NCBI GenBank assembly: GCA_932294295.1
Contig: OW028576.1
Span: 42,944,247-43,008,246 of the forward strand
Origin: Alitta virens
Lineage: Eukaryota > Annelida > Polychaeta > Phyllodocida > Nereididae
DNA: 64,000 nucleotides
Direction of reading: 5' to 3'
Shown here: positions 21,244-33,536 of the stretch, in pieces
Numbering within the stretch: position 1 is the first letter of the stretch
Layout of the letters: each line of letters begins with the position of its first letter
Translations under genes and position numbers: made by a program
The notes under the pieces: model-generated
What the model was told of the DNA's origin: nothing
The model's input: the letters and a program-made list of their open reading frames with translations, nothing else
Databases searched by the model: none

Positions 21244-21488
21244 TTTACAGGTTAAACGAGCTTACCTGTAAGTGAAGTTTGACCGGAATTCTGTCGATAT
21301 TCCTTGTAGTCCAGGGGAGTTTACACGCCCACCTCACCCTGCCCATTTCTACCTCAAATTCTGACAGCTCCGCTTTAAATTTTGACTTGACACTAGCGTC
21401 ATCTCGTGTAAACTCCCCTGGACTACAAGGAATATCGACAGAATTCCGGTCAAACTTCACTTACAGGTAAGCTCGTTTAACCTGTAAA
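21244..21488. repeat. 84-bp perfect inverted repeat, 77-bp spacer
   Basis: 21244-21327 and 21405-21488 are exact reverse complements, starting TTTACAGGTTAAACGAGC. Each outer arm holds a smaller inversion (ACAGGT...ACCTGT). No clear target duplication is seen. It is either a foldback MITE or a recent inverted duplication. The left arm carries a consensus donor CCTGTAAGTG and the right arm its complement. Confidence 0.9.
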
Positions 21489-21975
21489 TTAAAACAAACG
21501 AATAAATAACAAATAAAAAACTCATCTCTGTACTAATTCGATTTTTTATAATCCATCACCCCCCCCCCCCCCTCCCCACCCCTGCATGGTGATCATTCTG
21601 GCCATTTGTCACAGTTAAATACAGCACCAAGGCTTACAAACTACTGAATTGAATAGTTATAAAGAAGTACTTTTATTAGCTAAAGAGTTAGGGGTTTGAC
21701 ATTTTGCTTGTCTATCAAAGCAAAAGTTTATGTTTTGAGGATCTTAAAAAGCAGACCTAGCCCTATGTCTCATCTGGTTGTGAACACTCAAAAGTGCACA
21801 TCAAAAATATTTTTTATAGCTCAATTCTTAATTTCACAATTTGTAGTGTTAAGTTTAAATTGTGACAGATGGTTAATCATCTGTGTGCATTAATAAATAT
21901 TTCTTATGATTTGGCTTGAAGTGCAAATCTAAATTGCAATTACACTAACTCTCTTGTGTATTTATAAGTCACACA

Positions 21976-22160
21976 TTTTTTAACCCCCAACGAACGAAGT
22001 TCGAAAAGGGTTTTTGTTATCATCAATGTCTGTCCGACAGGCGAGCGGGCGGGCGTGCGTAACACTTTCGTTTCTGGAGCAGAACTCTTACACTAATGCA
22101 CTTACCCTAACAAAATGTTGTACAGTAATACTCTATATGGCCTATTAGTGCCTTTTCATA
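21976..22160 (+). repeat. Dispersed repeat (AACGAAGTTCGAAAAGG family), copy 1
   Basis: TTTTTAACCC, GAAGTTCGAAAAGG, TTTTTGTTATCATCAATGTC, TCCGACAGGCGAGCGGGCGG and AGCAGAACTCTTACACTAATGC. The same blocks recur at 63885-64000 (cut by the window end). Part of it is repeated at 22204-22245 (GTTTCCGGAGCAGAACTCTGACACT). It lacks a recognisable coding region. Confidence 0.7.
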
Positions 22161-22245
22161 GTCACATTGACTACATTTGGAAAAAATAGAAAATAATTAT
22201 TATTTTCGTTTCCGGAGCAGAACTCTGACACTACTGCACCTTTAT

Positions 22246-23580
22246 GCTTAAAGGTTTGTCATAATATATGTCTATTAAAATAGTGTAGTGGTGCCTTTTA
22301 GGGTTCTCATGGCCGTAAATATTATAGAATTTTCCAAATTAGGGAAAAATAGGGAAAATTCCTACTTTTTCAAACCTCCATACAGAAGACACTTTTTACC
22401 CTACATGAATCAAATTGTATCAATAACATATCTAACTTATAATATTTTAACTTTTCAAATTTCATTTTGATATAAATTTCATATGCTGATTACATAATGA
22501 TGGAAAATCGTACATTTTTATAGTCACATTGACATATCTCAGCTGTGTTTTAAAATATTTATTTGAAATAAACATCTATCTATCTAACTGTGCCATTTTT
22601 TTCTTGCCAAGATTGTCTTTAGCGAACTTCATCTGCATTGCATTCTACTGACATAGTATCTATGTATACCCCTAGTATTATCTCAATATTTAACATTATT
22701 GGAACACTAACTGCCTAAGGTTGCCTAACAATGGTAATGCTAGTTGTTAGTTGAAAAGACAGTTGTCAATCAGGTCAGCATTCTGTTTTTGACTATGATT
22801 TCAGAAGCTTTGAGTTTGTAGTGTATGAGAATGTCTCTTCTTCTGTTGTTCACTGGCACACATTCCTGTATCTGTCGAGGCAGAATATCTACGTACCTTG
22901 TACTTTTCTAAATCCAAAGATATGTCCCTTTTGTTGCTCGAACCCACCAGCTGGCTTTGGTAATTTAAAACAGTCCTTTCCATATATGTACAGTCTAAAA
23001 CATTTAACTTATTGGAACACTAAAACAAAGCTCGAGAGATTTCATTAGTCTCATATTGTATGAAGATGCATCAAATATTTCCTGACTAATAATGTTGATG
23101 TCAAATGGAGTGGATCAAAGTCCCTAAGATGTGTCTTGAGACATTGTGATATTCATGATTGGATCTACGACATTATTACCTATCAGAGCTCTCAAAGTTA
23201 GAAAAATATGCATGATTGAAATCCACCTTTAAAAATAAAACCTCAAGGGATTTGCTGTTGAGCTGCTTGTATCTCATATTCATTGAAAAACCTTAAAATG
23301 CCTGCCAGTAGTGCCACTGGTATACCGTGAAAGGTCAATCAAAGAGTTCGCAATTCCTTAATGTTTAAACTTCAAGCTGGCATTGAAAGTTTAACAATAT
23401 ATGGATCAATCATTTTAAAGAATATTTTGCACAGAAACCAAATATCAACACTAGATGTGTGTGTTACGTAATGTAAGTTCACAATAAACAACCACGGTAT
23501 TTACGTTTTGGGTAAAATTACCAAGAAACTTCAAGGCCTATGTACAGGGGGGTAGCACTTAATTGATATCACAATAAAAA
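22246..23580. other. Gene-free stretch with a LINE-like 3' tail
   Basis: No gene recognised. At 22560-22587, AATAAACATCTATCTATC resembles a retrotransposon 3' end with an ATCT tail. Short frames at 22801-23048 have no recognisable domain. Confidence 0.4.
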
Positions 23581-23582
23581 AC

Positions 23583-24108
23583 CTTGTTCAGTGAGTAACC
23601 CAGTTGATTTAGAATTATCCCCTACCCCTATAAATATTGACAAGAAGTTGAACTTTAATCATCATGTATCACTTCTGTGGAAAAAGGCTGCAAGGCAAAT
23701 AAATGCACTTCAAAGAATATGCAAACACATTGACAATACAAGCAAACTAAGAATATATGAATTGTTTATTTCTTCTAATTTCAAATATTGTACAGTTGTG
23801 CACAATACTTTTACAATAGGACAAGATAAGAAATTTGAAAAACTAAATGAAAGAGCTATAAGACTAGTTTGTAACAACTATGTAAACTCGTATGACCATC
23901 TCCTGGAAAGAACAAGCAAACGAACAATTTATGTAACTCGGAAAAAACAGCTTAGCTGAATTTGTTTATAAGGTACTTCAGAACATGGCCTATTGCAAGT
24001 TCTTTCTTTACCAGGCAGTCTATACCATATGAGATGAGAGATGATCGAAAGCTTACAAAACCCATCTACAATAGCATACTATGTAGTATGGATTGAGGTC
24101 GATCATGT
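23583..24108 (+). pseudogene. LINE reverse-transcriptase C-terminal region, left part
   Basis: The frame at 23591-23959 reads DKKLNFNHHVSLLWKKAARQ, INALQRICKHI, a SNFKYCTVVHNTF block, FEKLNERAIRLVCNNYVNSYD and LLERTSKRTIYVTRKKQL. This is the thumb/C-terminal region after the polymerase core of CR1/RTE-like LINEs. After a stop it continues as EFVYKVLQ..., then YGLRSIMY at about 24086. The match to the family then breaks at about 24108 and resumes at 25576. Confidence 0.8.
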
Positions 24109-25575
24109 ATCCCCTGCAAACACAAGCATATTGTGACAGTGACAATTTCACAACATTGTATAATATTTTCACAATATTGTAGATCACATTGTCGCAGCAT
24201 GAAAGGGGGAACCCTAGAAAAGTGTGCGGCAACATTTCTGATAATATTCCCAAAAACATGAATATATTGTTTGAACAATCAGATTATTTTTTTAAGTAAT
24301 CCTTCCAATATAATATTGTGAGAATATTTTCACAGCATTGACGTGTTTAACTAAAATTTTGAGAGTATTGCAGATATGTTCAAAGTGATCACAGTAGAAA
24401 TATTCACAACATTGAAGTGTGGACCCTAAACACTTTGAAGCAATATTTTCTAAATATTCAGAAAAAAATATTTTCACAATGTTTTATATCATGATTTAGG
24501 TTTAATATATGAAATATGACAGCAACATGTCAAGAATAAGGAGAGAAATCTTAATTTTCAAATTAACATTCGATCAGTATCTGGAAGTTATCAACTTCAA
24601 CAATTTGCAATTATTTCTTTTTATACTAAATATCACAGTGATGTATTTCTCCATGTCATATCTTGTTGTCAGTCAGGCTCATGATTACGTCCACTTCAAC
24701 ATCCGTATACACCTCTGAAAATTATAATTTAAAAAACAAACTGTTTAAATTTAAACTTAGCATAGGCTATATATTATTTACATTTACATGACAACAGTGA
24801 CTGTGTTGCCATCCATTATGATGTTGCAAATTCTTAAGGGGCTGACAGGGCAAACAAAAATCACATTTCAAGGGAATTAATCACTGACAATGCAACAAAA
24901 AATAATAAGAATATCAACCTATTTCACATATGTTCCTGGATTTTGTTGCTGAGACTTGAAATCTCTCTCAACATCAAAATGGCTACCAGAATATAATCCC
25001 TAGATGGCGCTTTTTAATTAAAAATAATATTTACATCATGTGAAAAAAAAACATTGCAGCAATGTTTTTAATGATATTTTTAAAAACATTTCACAGACAT
25101 CATTAAAACATACATATTATCATTTACCTAATGTGACAATATCATTTGAGCATAATGGAACAATATGATAGTGTGGACCTAGAAATACTTGTGGCAACAT
25201 CATTAATCATATTATAACAAAACACTTTGGAAATATTGGCAGAACCCATTTCATACGGTGAATAAAATCCCCTCTTGCAATGTGTTTAATAACATATTTA
25301 AAAAATATGACTCAGATATTTTTACAACATCTACATTATTATTCAAATTATGTTGTGACAATATTATTTGAGCATAATGTAACAATATGAAAGTGTGGAC
25401 CCTAGAAATGCTTGCAGCCATACTATAAATCATCATCACTAAACATTATCAAAATAGTTTAACCATGTAAATTATATTATACAATGTTGTCTCAACATCT
25501 ACACAATGTTTTGGAAAATTTTTTGTCAAATATTGTCCCAATGAGTGTGTGCTAATATTATTTAAAAGTTGTTGT
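24109..25575. mobile_element. ~1.5-kb insertion splitting a LINE, with diverged internal repeats
   Basis: AT-rich, non-coding. The motif GTGTGGACCCTAGAAATGCTTG and its variants recur at about 24203, 24415, 25170 and 25393, in pairs spaced about 210-220 bp apart, with AACAATATGA or ACAATATTG around them. The ends resemble each other in inversion (CCCTGCAAACACAAG at 24114, TTGTATGTGCAGGG near 25573), but exact boundaries and target duplication are unresolved. Confidence 0.55.
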
Positions 25576-25870
25576 ATGTGCAGGGTGAAGGTGCTTTGAT
25601 TTGGAACACTTTACCAATTGAATTAAAACATGTAGATGAGTTTATAAAATTCAAATAAATATTGAAAAGTAGTAGTTTCATGGAAAGATGTAATTGTGGA
25701 TCGTGTATAATTTGCCAACAAAATAATTTATGATTCTTTATGAATATAATCAGTCATAATCTCCATCTATTGTTGTGTTGTTTTATTGTTGGCTAAAAGC
25801 ATTGTAGCTTATGTTTTATTGTTTCTTTTCCACCTCCAACTTTAAATAAAGTTTTAACTTATATTATTAT
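25576..25870 (+). pseudogene. LINE C-terminal end and 3' UTR, right part
   Basis: GEGALIWNTLPIELKHVDEF, then after a stop SSSFMERCNCGSCIICQ. This is the IWN.LP motif and final C.C..C zinc-finger end that follow YGLRSI in CR1-like LINEs. A 3' UTR with TTTAAATAAAG runs to about 25870. It completes the fragment at 23583-24108. Confidence 0.75.
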
Positions 25871-25882
25871 ACTAGGGTTAAT

Positions 25883-26035
25883 ATCCAGGGCTGACGTCAA
25901 TGGCATAGCCAGCTCTGCTAAGGATGGGGAAGGTCGTTTCCAATTTAACAGATTTTTGTTAACAAATAATACACATTGTATTTTGTGAAATTGCTTCAAA
26001 TATGAGATCAATTAAATTTCTGATCAACAAATGGG
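25883..26035 (+). repeat. Direct repeat, copy 1 of ~150 bp (pair with 26433-26579)
   Basis: The block from GGGCTGAC to GATCAACAAATGGGA is shared with 26433-26579 with substitutions, including ATTGCTTCAAATATGAGAT. In copy 1 the conserved frame reads ADVNGIASSAKDGEGRFQF and is preceded by TATCCAG, an acceptor-like site. Confidence 0.65.
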
Positions 26036-26236
26036 AAGTGTCAGATTATGAGAGTGTTTAATCAGAGTTTGAATACTTGATTAGTATATTATGCAATTGG
26101 TGTGACAAACTGAACGTCCCAAACTATTCAAGTTTTTTATGTCTGCTGCTTATCAACGAAGTCTATCCAAGATAAATTTAATTCATTAAACAATCAATGT
26201 AGGGCAGCAATTGTTCATCATTCTTTACATTTACAA

Positions 26237-26329
26237 CATCCTTCGTCTCATTGCCATGGTCTCTGCCTGTCCTAATTAGCCCAACTGGTGCAGAAATACA
26301 GGACGTAAAGCCCTAATCACCCACCCACC
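26237..26329 (+). mobile_element. tRNA-derived SINE (family 1), 3' 93 bp only, with TSD
   Basis: Only the 3' body from CCTTCGTCTCATTGCC to CCCTAATCACCCACC is present, flanked by perfect 14-bp CTTTACATTTACAA repeats (26223-26236 and 26330-26343). It is a 5'-truncated insertion. Confidence 0.88.
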
Positions 26330-26432
26330 CTTTACATTTACAAAACAAACGACACTACACCTTTGCAGTTTTCATATTCTACCTAGAAGTAGCAACAGAG
26401 ATGTTGTCACAAAATCATGTGAGGTTTGTGTT

Positions 26433-26579
26433 GGGCTGACATTACTGGCCTAGCTGGCTCTGCTGAAGATGAAGAGGATGGTTTCCAGTTTTTACAGATT
26501 TTTGTTGATGAATAATAAGCATGGTGTTTTGTATAATTGCTTCAAATATGAGATTAATTAAATTGTGATCAACAAATGG
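26433..26579 (+). repeat. Direct repeat, copy 2
   Basis: Diverged copy of 25883-26035. The equivalent frame reads ADITGLAGSAEDEEDGFQF then LQIFVDE and stop. The two frames agree at about half of positions over the first 20 codons. Confidence 0.6.
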
Positions 26580-26711
26580 GATAGCCAGGACTCCATAATT
26601 CCTTTCTTGGCTGTGCCTAACATTAATTAACGGTGAATTTGTGAATTTGTGCATAGTATTAGCAATGATGTAAAGCATGGTAAGTGAATCTTGCAATTTG
26701 TGTATTTTCAG

Positions 26712-26939
26712 GTTGTCATTTATGGTAATTATGTTGCCAAGACAGAGATGCGATTGCCACTCTCCACAAAGATTGCTGAGCTCAAGAAGATGAAAATATT
26801 TAATGGAGGGAAAGTATGTGAACCTGCTCATACATTTAAACTGAAGATGGTGAAGCCCCATCGTGATGATGACATTGAAGACAAAACATTGGCATCCTTG
26901 TATGTCCCAGGACAGGATTTAATTCTGCAAAAGCAATAG
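26712..26939 (+). CDS. Last exon of an unidentified gene (75 residues)
   Basis: A good acceptor (TGTATTTTCAG at 26701-26711) opens a frame of 75 codons to TAG: VVIYGNYVAKTEMRLPLSTK, then IAELKKMKIFNGGKVCEPAH, TFKLKMVKPHRDDDIEDKTL and ASLYVPGQDLILQKQ. The alternating strands, central helix and TLASLYVPGQDLIL ending look like a ubiquitin-like fold, but I do not recognise the family. An AATAAA at 27664 could end the transcript. Upstream exons were not found; the promoter-like patch at 20900-21243 is a candidate start. The strong acceptor, charge pattern and long open frame in AT-rich DNA support a real exon. Confidence 0.55.
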   Translation, partial: VVIYGNYVAKTEMRLPLSTKIAELKKMKIFNGGKVCEPAHTFKLKMVKPHRDDDIEDKTLASLYVPGQDLILQKQ

Positions 26940-27663
26940 TCATCTATGTTGCAGCTAATTAATGATTATATAAATGTCGTATAATATATAGTAACAAACA
27001 AGCTCTGCTTTTAAGTGCATTCCTGTTGGCATCTTATTTGATAATTTGTATTTTTTTCTTTGTTGTTGTTTAAAAAAAAAAGAGATTTTTTTTATAGCTT
27101 CCAAACAATTGTGAGCTGATAGTTATGAGTCACTAATAATTTTATGAATTCCATATGTTTTAACTGTTTATTACTACAGTGATTAGCCTGAAGAAAATGC
27201 AAACAGTTGATATCACAAAGTTGTGTCTCTGTTGTTAGTTTGATTGATTATATTACATTATATTACAATAATATCAGCAGATAATTTATTATTCCATGCA
27301 AATGTCTAATTTTTTCCAGCTATTGTCCTCACTTATTCTCTTTTGTCAAATCGAAATGTAAATACACCCTAGCTGTAAATAATTTTTCCATCCTAAATAA
27401 GTCTTATATGTTAAAAATAATATTAGCCAAACCATACCAAAACAAAAAAATCTAATAATTATTTTTGATTCATTGAAATGTCATTAAACAATATACAATG
27501 ATGGATGTTTACATATCTTATAATTATCAATAGTCAGTGACTCACTCTTATTGATTGCTTTTATATATAGACCATTATTATTACATTTTTGCATTGTTGT
27601 ATACTGCATAAATTGTAAATTGTCATGACTGTTAATTGTATTGGAAAGAAAATCCATATTACT

Positions 27664-27669
27664 AATAAA
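27664..27669 (+). terminator. Candidate polyadenylation signal for the 26712 exon
   Basis: AATAAA in ACTAATAAAAATT, followed by TTGTTTATTG. It lies about 725 bp after the stop at 26939. Confidence 0.35.
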
Positions 27670-29099
27670 AATTAATTTTCTATTTGAGAGTTGTTTATTG
27701 CTTTCAGAAACTTAATTAAAGAGCTGAATTATGGAGCTTAGTTTTGAAAAATTTCTGATTTATAATAATATTACACCTTCATGAATATATTCAATATTAT
27801 TTAAATTAAGCTATAATATATATTCAAAATAGTTCTATATACATTGTTTTTAATTTCTATAATAAACACTTTATGGACAGAATTTTCTGCCCCAAGATTG
27901 TAACTTATACAAATTCAGCAACTATTTGCTACATAAACCATTGTAAGTTTGAACTTGAATTCCAGTTTGTATTTGACCCAGGGTGTCTATAAGCTCATTA
28001 CTTTTGATACAACAAAATTAGTCCATAATAAATTCATTTATATATTTCAATATGGTTTTTAATACAAATTATTCCAAGATTGGTCTTTAGTAGTTGATAT
28101 TAACATTCTGGAAGTTATTTATTTTCTTCCAAGTTTATAATTAATAACTAGTAACATTTACATCAGCCACAGTTACCAAAATATTCTCAATTAAAACAAG
28201 TGCTTGTCCAATCAGATCTCTTCATTCATACCATGTGACATATGTATTGGACAAAATTATATTCGAAATTAAAGGTATAATACAAAAAAAGTTATATCGA
28301 ATCCCAGTGCATAATGCATTTGAACCATAATAGGCCAAAATCTTCAGTATGATAATAATAGCCTAAACCTTACCTAGGTCTTTAGGTACCTAAAATCAAA
28401 TTCACAAAAGATATTTAAAAAACCCATGTAGACCTTGTCATTTGTTTAGAAATCTCTGTAGATGGCACTATGATGTTCAACTATGTTTGTATATATATAT
28501 AAATATTTTTGATAAGGTCTGTTTTGATTCTTTTGAACGTTGTTATTGTCAGAAGTGCTTAATTACTCAAATATACGGAATTTTCAAATCATAAAATAAT
28601 ACGAATAAATGCAGAGTACATTTTCTAGTCGGCCCCCTTCAGACCCTGGCCCCCTAGGCCCCCAGGCCCCCCCCCCCCCCCCCCCCGGTTCCTGAAGGTC
28701 CAGCTATGCCACTGCATGGTCACAAAGAAACAGCCCTACACAGGCTAGTGCCTAGCAAGATAGTGAACCATGCATTATTGAAAATACTGCACCTTCAAGG
28801 CTTGACGCTTGTCTGTTGGACCATAGAACTGTATGGTTCATAGTTGGACCTCTCTGGGAACACAGACTACCTGCTTATTTTCTATAATTAACGCCAGAGG
28901 ACAGGAGGCGACAGTGGATTTTTTTGCACACGTCCCCCATTACTCAAGTGACGCCACGCTATTACTTCGTGGCGTGGTGCGTCGTCCGAACGACGTCCAT
29001 GTCCCAACTTATCCAGCAAATATCTGCTCAATGTAATGCTTTGAGAACACACCAGCTCCTTTGCAAATACACACAAACTTAATATTCACGGAGAACATA
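27670..29099. other. Intergenic AT-rich DNA
   Basis: No gene recognised. It contains a 20-nt poly-C tract at 28667-28686 flanked by CCCTGGCCCCCTAGGCCCCC, followed by GTCCAGCTATGCCACTGCATGG, which looks like a transposon end. Confidence 0.45.
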
Positions 29100-29495
29100 A
29101 GCACTAAATGCTATTTTTGGCCGTAATGTAGCGTATGACGCACGAAGCTGTTCTTAGTCATATTCGGGTATTTCCGTGAAAATGGCGGAACACTCCGAAC
29201 ATAATTTAAACTGAAAACCGTTTCATACCCTCAAAAATTCAGAAACCATGATATAAGTTGCTGTGCGAACGTTAAAATTTCATAATAAGTCATTCTCCAA
29301 TGTCAGAGAAAACCGTAAAGTCAGTAGAAGTAAAGAAACTTGAGGGAGAATTTTGAAATGCGTTTGGCGCGCCATTACTGTAGTGAGTTGAGACATGTAT
29401 GTAGGTCAGATTGGAGTGGGGTGAATTTTGGGCTATTCTCCACGGACATATTTACCTTTGGACGTAATTTACGATCAAGAGGCGGACATATTCAA
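29100..29495 (+). promoter_or_regulatory. DYRK1A: Probable DYRK1A promoter and non-coding exon 1
   Basis: CpG-containing patch with GTATGACGCAC, a YY1-like AAAATGGCGGAAC (29178) and GGCGCGCC (29365). It ends at a consensus donor CAAGTAAGTG (exon end about 29495). No coding frame continues into DYRK1A, so a 5' UTR exon is inferred from position and donor only. Confidence 0.4.
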
Positions 29496-32144
29496 GTAAG
29501 TGTCTTAAATATGGTTTTATATTTGACGGAGACTTGTTTTGAGGCTGTATAAAGGATTGTTGTTACCTGTGATCGTAATGTTGACAAGACAAAATGAAAA
29601 TGGACGAGTACCAGTGAGGTATAGGGTTGTTTTGGGAGTATTATGAGTCATTAACCACCGTTTTCGGTTCTAGAATAATGTCCAGTATAGTCTAGAGTCA
29701 CATTTGAGGGTCGTAATACCAATATTTTGATATTAAACTGCCTAAAATGGTTGTGTTTACACCTTGAAAATATGGGCGAAAATAAGTGTATTGCCAATGG
29801 CTCCTGTTGATTCGTCATAAGTGAAAAGTTGGCATGTAGAATTACATCATTTTTGAGTTAGTTTGAGTAATATAATGTGGTCAGACATGCTACTGACCAT
29901 TGCTGCAGCTTTTGTGTGGCGCTTATTTCGCCTCAAGTTCTGGGAGATTCGTTGTAGACGAACATGATTTTTATGAGTGAAACCAAGTTCGTTTTGACCG
30001 CCATGGTGTCTCGTTGGTTAGTCGATTTCCGCCTAAGTAACTCCGGTTTAAAATAAGTTCTGGCTTCGTGGTGACTCATAATTGCAATTTCACTTAACCT
30101 ACAGGATTTTTTTAATGTTTTCACGCGTTTTTTGTTGTTGTGTCCACACTGTTGTTGGTCTAAATTATCCAGTCAATGTTATGTAAGCCACTGTTTACAG
30201 ATGCATAGGGGTTTTAACTCCTATCAATAACCCCTTCATGTTCAATGAAATTTAGCCCCTATTGACTTGTTATATGTGTTGTCAGTTGGTTTAAGCACTG
30301 CAACACGTCATTTGTAGTTGGTTTGTGGTTTTAATTCGGTTGTTTACGGCCAATTGTTGGCTTTAGTGGTGCAATATCAAACCACATGTGTGGAGTCACA
30401 TGTACATTCAAAATGGCGGCTGCTAGACAGTTCACATTTAGGGTCATTGTTCTGGGTGCAAATTCTGACTCATTGGTGCATCTATCATTGCTAATTCTTC
30501 TACCTGCTATGAGTATATGCCATAAAAATGCCCCTAGACCGTTTTCCAATTAGACCGACTGGAATTTGAGCAATTAGTTGGTGCTGATCAAAGTTTGTGT
30601 TTTGGTGGCTATTCCATGAAGTTGCCACCCTCCCCCTGCCTCATGTGACCTTGATACTTGGTATGACCATGGCATGATCTCACATGCTTCAAAACTCCAT
30701 TGAAATGATCAAGACTTCTTAAAATGGTGTCACCTTGAAAACTGCTGGCTGATTGAGTCCCACCAATGCCTTTTTATTTTTTCTCTTAAATTTGAGTCAC
30801 ATTTGTGGTCTTTGTAGACAGTAAACAAACACAGTATTGACTGTCTGGCCTACTACCACTGTTGTAATGATTTAAATATAAAACATAGGACTTGACAGTA
30901 GACAGTAAATAGCTGGCTATGTGTCACATATAAAGTTGAATGGGAATATATTTCTCTTAGGATATCAGCACAATTATTTATTCATATCTTTATTTTCGTA
31001 CTGAATATAATTCGGACCTGAGTCCTACAAATTTTGCTAAATTGGTGTTTGATATATTGTAGATTTACATACTTGGTATTTTTATAAATTGATCATGTAC
31101 ATAAAGTAGGTGAAGGTAATTACTAGTAGAACTCTCAATATTTCTGTAACAGTTTGTGTGTTAATTGTTACTTGAAGCTAGTAAGAGAATTTTTATAAAT
31201 AAATTTCATTTCTGTGCACTTTTAAGTTCTTATTCAGAATTTTATAATGTATACAGGCTGTTTAGCACACACTAATTTTGCAAAGTGTTGTAATGGACAA
31301 GTTGTCATGTATGTTAAGCCATGTATTCACTTTAATATTAATAGAAATTTTATAAATCTAAATTATTTCAATTATTAATAGAAATTTTATAGAACTACGA
31401 TTATTAAAAATGAAATTACAATTATCAATACCAATTTGATAAAATTACAAGTATCAATACCAATTTGATAAAATGAAACTTTATTAATATATCTAGTTTA
31501 TCCAAGGTATACATTTCCAATCTGTATACTGTGTACTATATTATGATATGACATGGAGTTTGGTGTCATGTATCATTCTGGCCATGACTCACTGTAGCCA
31601 TTGTTCGGTGGCCCTGGCTGATGATGTGTTGTAATTCTTTGCAGTTTCATCGGACAATATTTACTTTTTGTCTGCGTGTACCATGTTGCAGACTATAGAG
31701 GAATAGATTTGTCATACATGGAATTTCGATGTCAGTTTTTCAGGCAATATTTTTGTCTTTGACTAAACTACTTTTTTGCTTTAGAGTATATTATTATTAA
31801 GCAATTTATTGTATATATATATATATAGAAGTTTGTCATGAATGATAGTAAACTATTAGTCTATTACTAATAATTAGCATGAGATTTAGTATAAATGGTT
31901 TCTCTGTGCTTGAAGTATGTCTTCATGAGCTATATAACCCCCCCCCCCCCCCCCCCCGGGGTAAAATGAAATGTGTATCATTGTGTACACACCAAGCCAT
32001 ATCATCTCATCATTACGTCTGCCTCTGCCAGCTGGTCATATAAGCTGGCTAAGCTTCAGAGTCAGTAGCATTGAGATGATTTAAATACAATATAGATACA
32101 TTGGAATAGTGATATTATTATGTGATGTTATACTTCTAACGACT

Positions 32145-32275
32145 GTTTTCCTATTGTTCTAAGTGGGTTATAACTAACAAAAAGGTTGTTAACTCCCTCC
32201 TGAGTGCAAACTGAACTAGTTTTTGCGTAATATAGGCATTAAAACAAACAATCAAACAAATTAGTAAAATGCCCA
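32145..32275 (+). repeat. Dispersed repeat, copy 2 (pair with 473-632)
   Basis: TTTCCTATTGTTCTAAGTGG, GGTTATAACTAACAAAAAGG, GAGTGCAAACTGAACTAG and AACAAATTAGTAAAATGCCC follow the same order as at 473-632. An inverted, similar block (AGGAGTTAACTAACATTTTTG) follows at 32310. Confidence 0.5.
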
Positions 32276-33523
32276 ATGGAGTGGAAGTAAGTTTTATCTC
32301 TCATAGTCAGGAGTTAACTAACATTTTTGTTGGATGTTGCTTAGTCGTAAGGAAATAACCAACAAAAAATTTTAGTTAACGCTCTCCTATTTGGGATATA
32401 TATATATATATATTTATAACTACTAATTATTTGTCAATTGGTCTTATACTGTTCGGAAACTGACGCGTTTAAAAAAGGTTTTGATTATGCTCATCAGGGT
32501 TTAATATCTGTGGTTGATTAATTCTAAACCCTGTCAGATAATGTATAATTATAACATTACTACTTACATTAGTGAAAAATCAGATTTGGTAATGTAGTTA
32601 ATGGGCAATGGCTAACACTCAAAGAGATAAAATGCTCAGTATTTTTTTAAATTAGAGCAATTTGTGTGACCTTTGTGTCGCAAGAATTGTCACTGCCAGA
32701 GGTTCAATTTCAAATCAAAGTGTGGAGATATTAAATTGAAAGTTCCCAGTATTTCTTGTAAAGACTTTTTTTTCAAATTACCAGATAAATGAAAAGGTTA
32801 ATATTTAGTTAATCATTTATGTCTTCTGAAATCTATTCGTGCTTCACCCAAACATTTTCGAATATCTCTGAGGTTGATTCATTTAACTTAAAGGTCTCAA
32901 GTTGATCCGATTTTTGGAAAAGAGGCGACATTTTGGCCCTTATAGCATCATCAGGTAATGAACGAGTTTTTATGTTATGATTTTTATGCTATGATTGGTA
33001 ATTGGGGTTAATGTTACCTAATAGTTTAGCACCTATTTACAAGAATTTTTGGTCAAATATTGTAAATTCCAGGGCTTTGGTGGGCTGCATTTCTTTCAGC
33101 ATATTGTAGACTTTTATTGAAGTAACACGAGGTAACTTGAATTGTTGGTGGGGACTTGCATTTTCATGTATCTTTATTATACCAGGATGGTTTTTTTATG
33201 ACCAATTGATACATCCAGGGTAGACAGATTTGTCACACAATCAGGCGCGTTAAAGTCCGGCCTGATATTCATGAAGTAGACAATCTTTCCAATGTATTTA
33301 TTACATGATCGTTGGATCAGAAAAGTGTTGATATATATATACTATGTAGCTATGGCTACTGAGAGATGTTTTACATTGATGATAAAATTATGATTTTCTG
33401 CGTTTAGTTAGCTCATTCCTAATTATGAATCTCATGATGGTTGGATCTTTAAAAGTGGGAGGGGCAGCCTAGCCATGTGCTGAGAACGTGGGGGATGGAA
33501 ACAAGTTTCTATTTATAGGTCAG

Positions 33524-33536
33524 TCACGTGACGTCA
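33524..33536. promoter_or_regulatory. Composite E-box/CRE
   Basis: TCACGTGACGTCA: CACGTG (33525-33530) overlaps TGACGTCA (33529-33536). It is in a locally GC-rich block in the DYRK1A first intron. Factor binding is only inferred. Confidence 0.35.
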
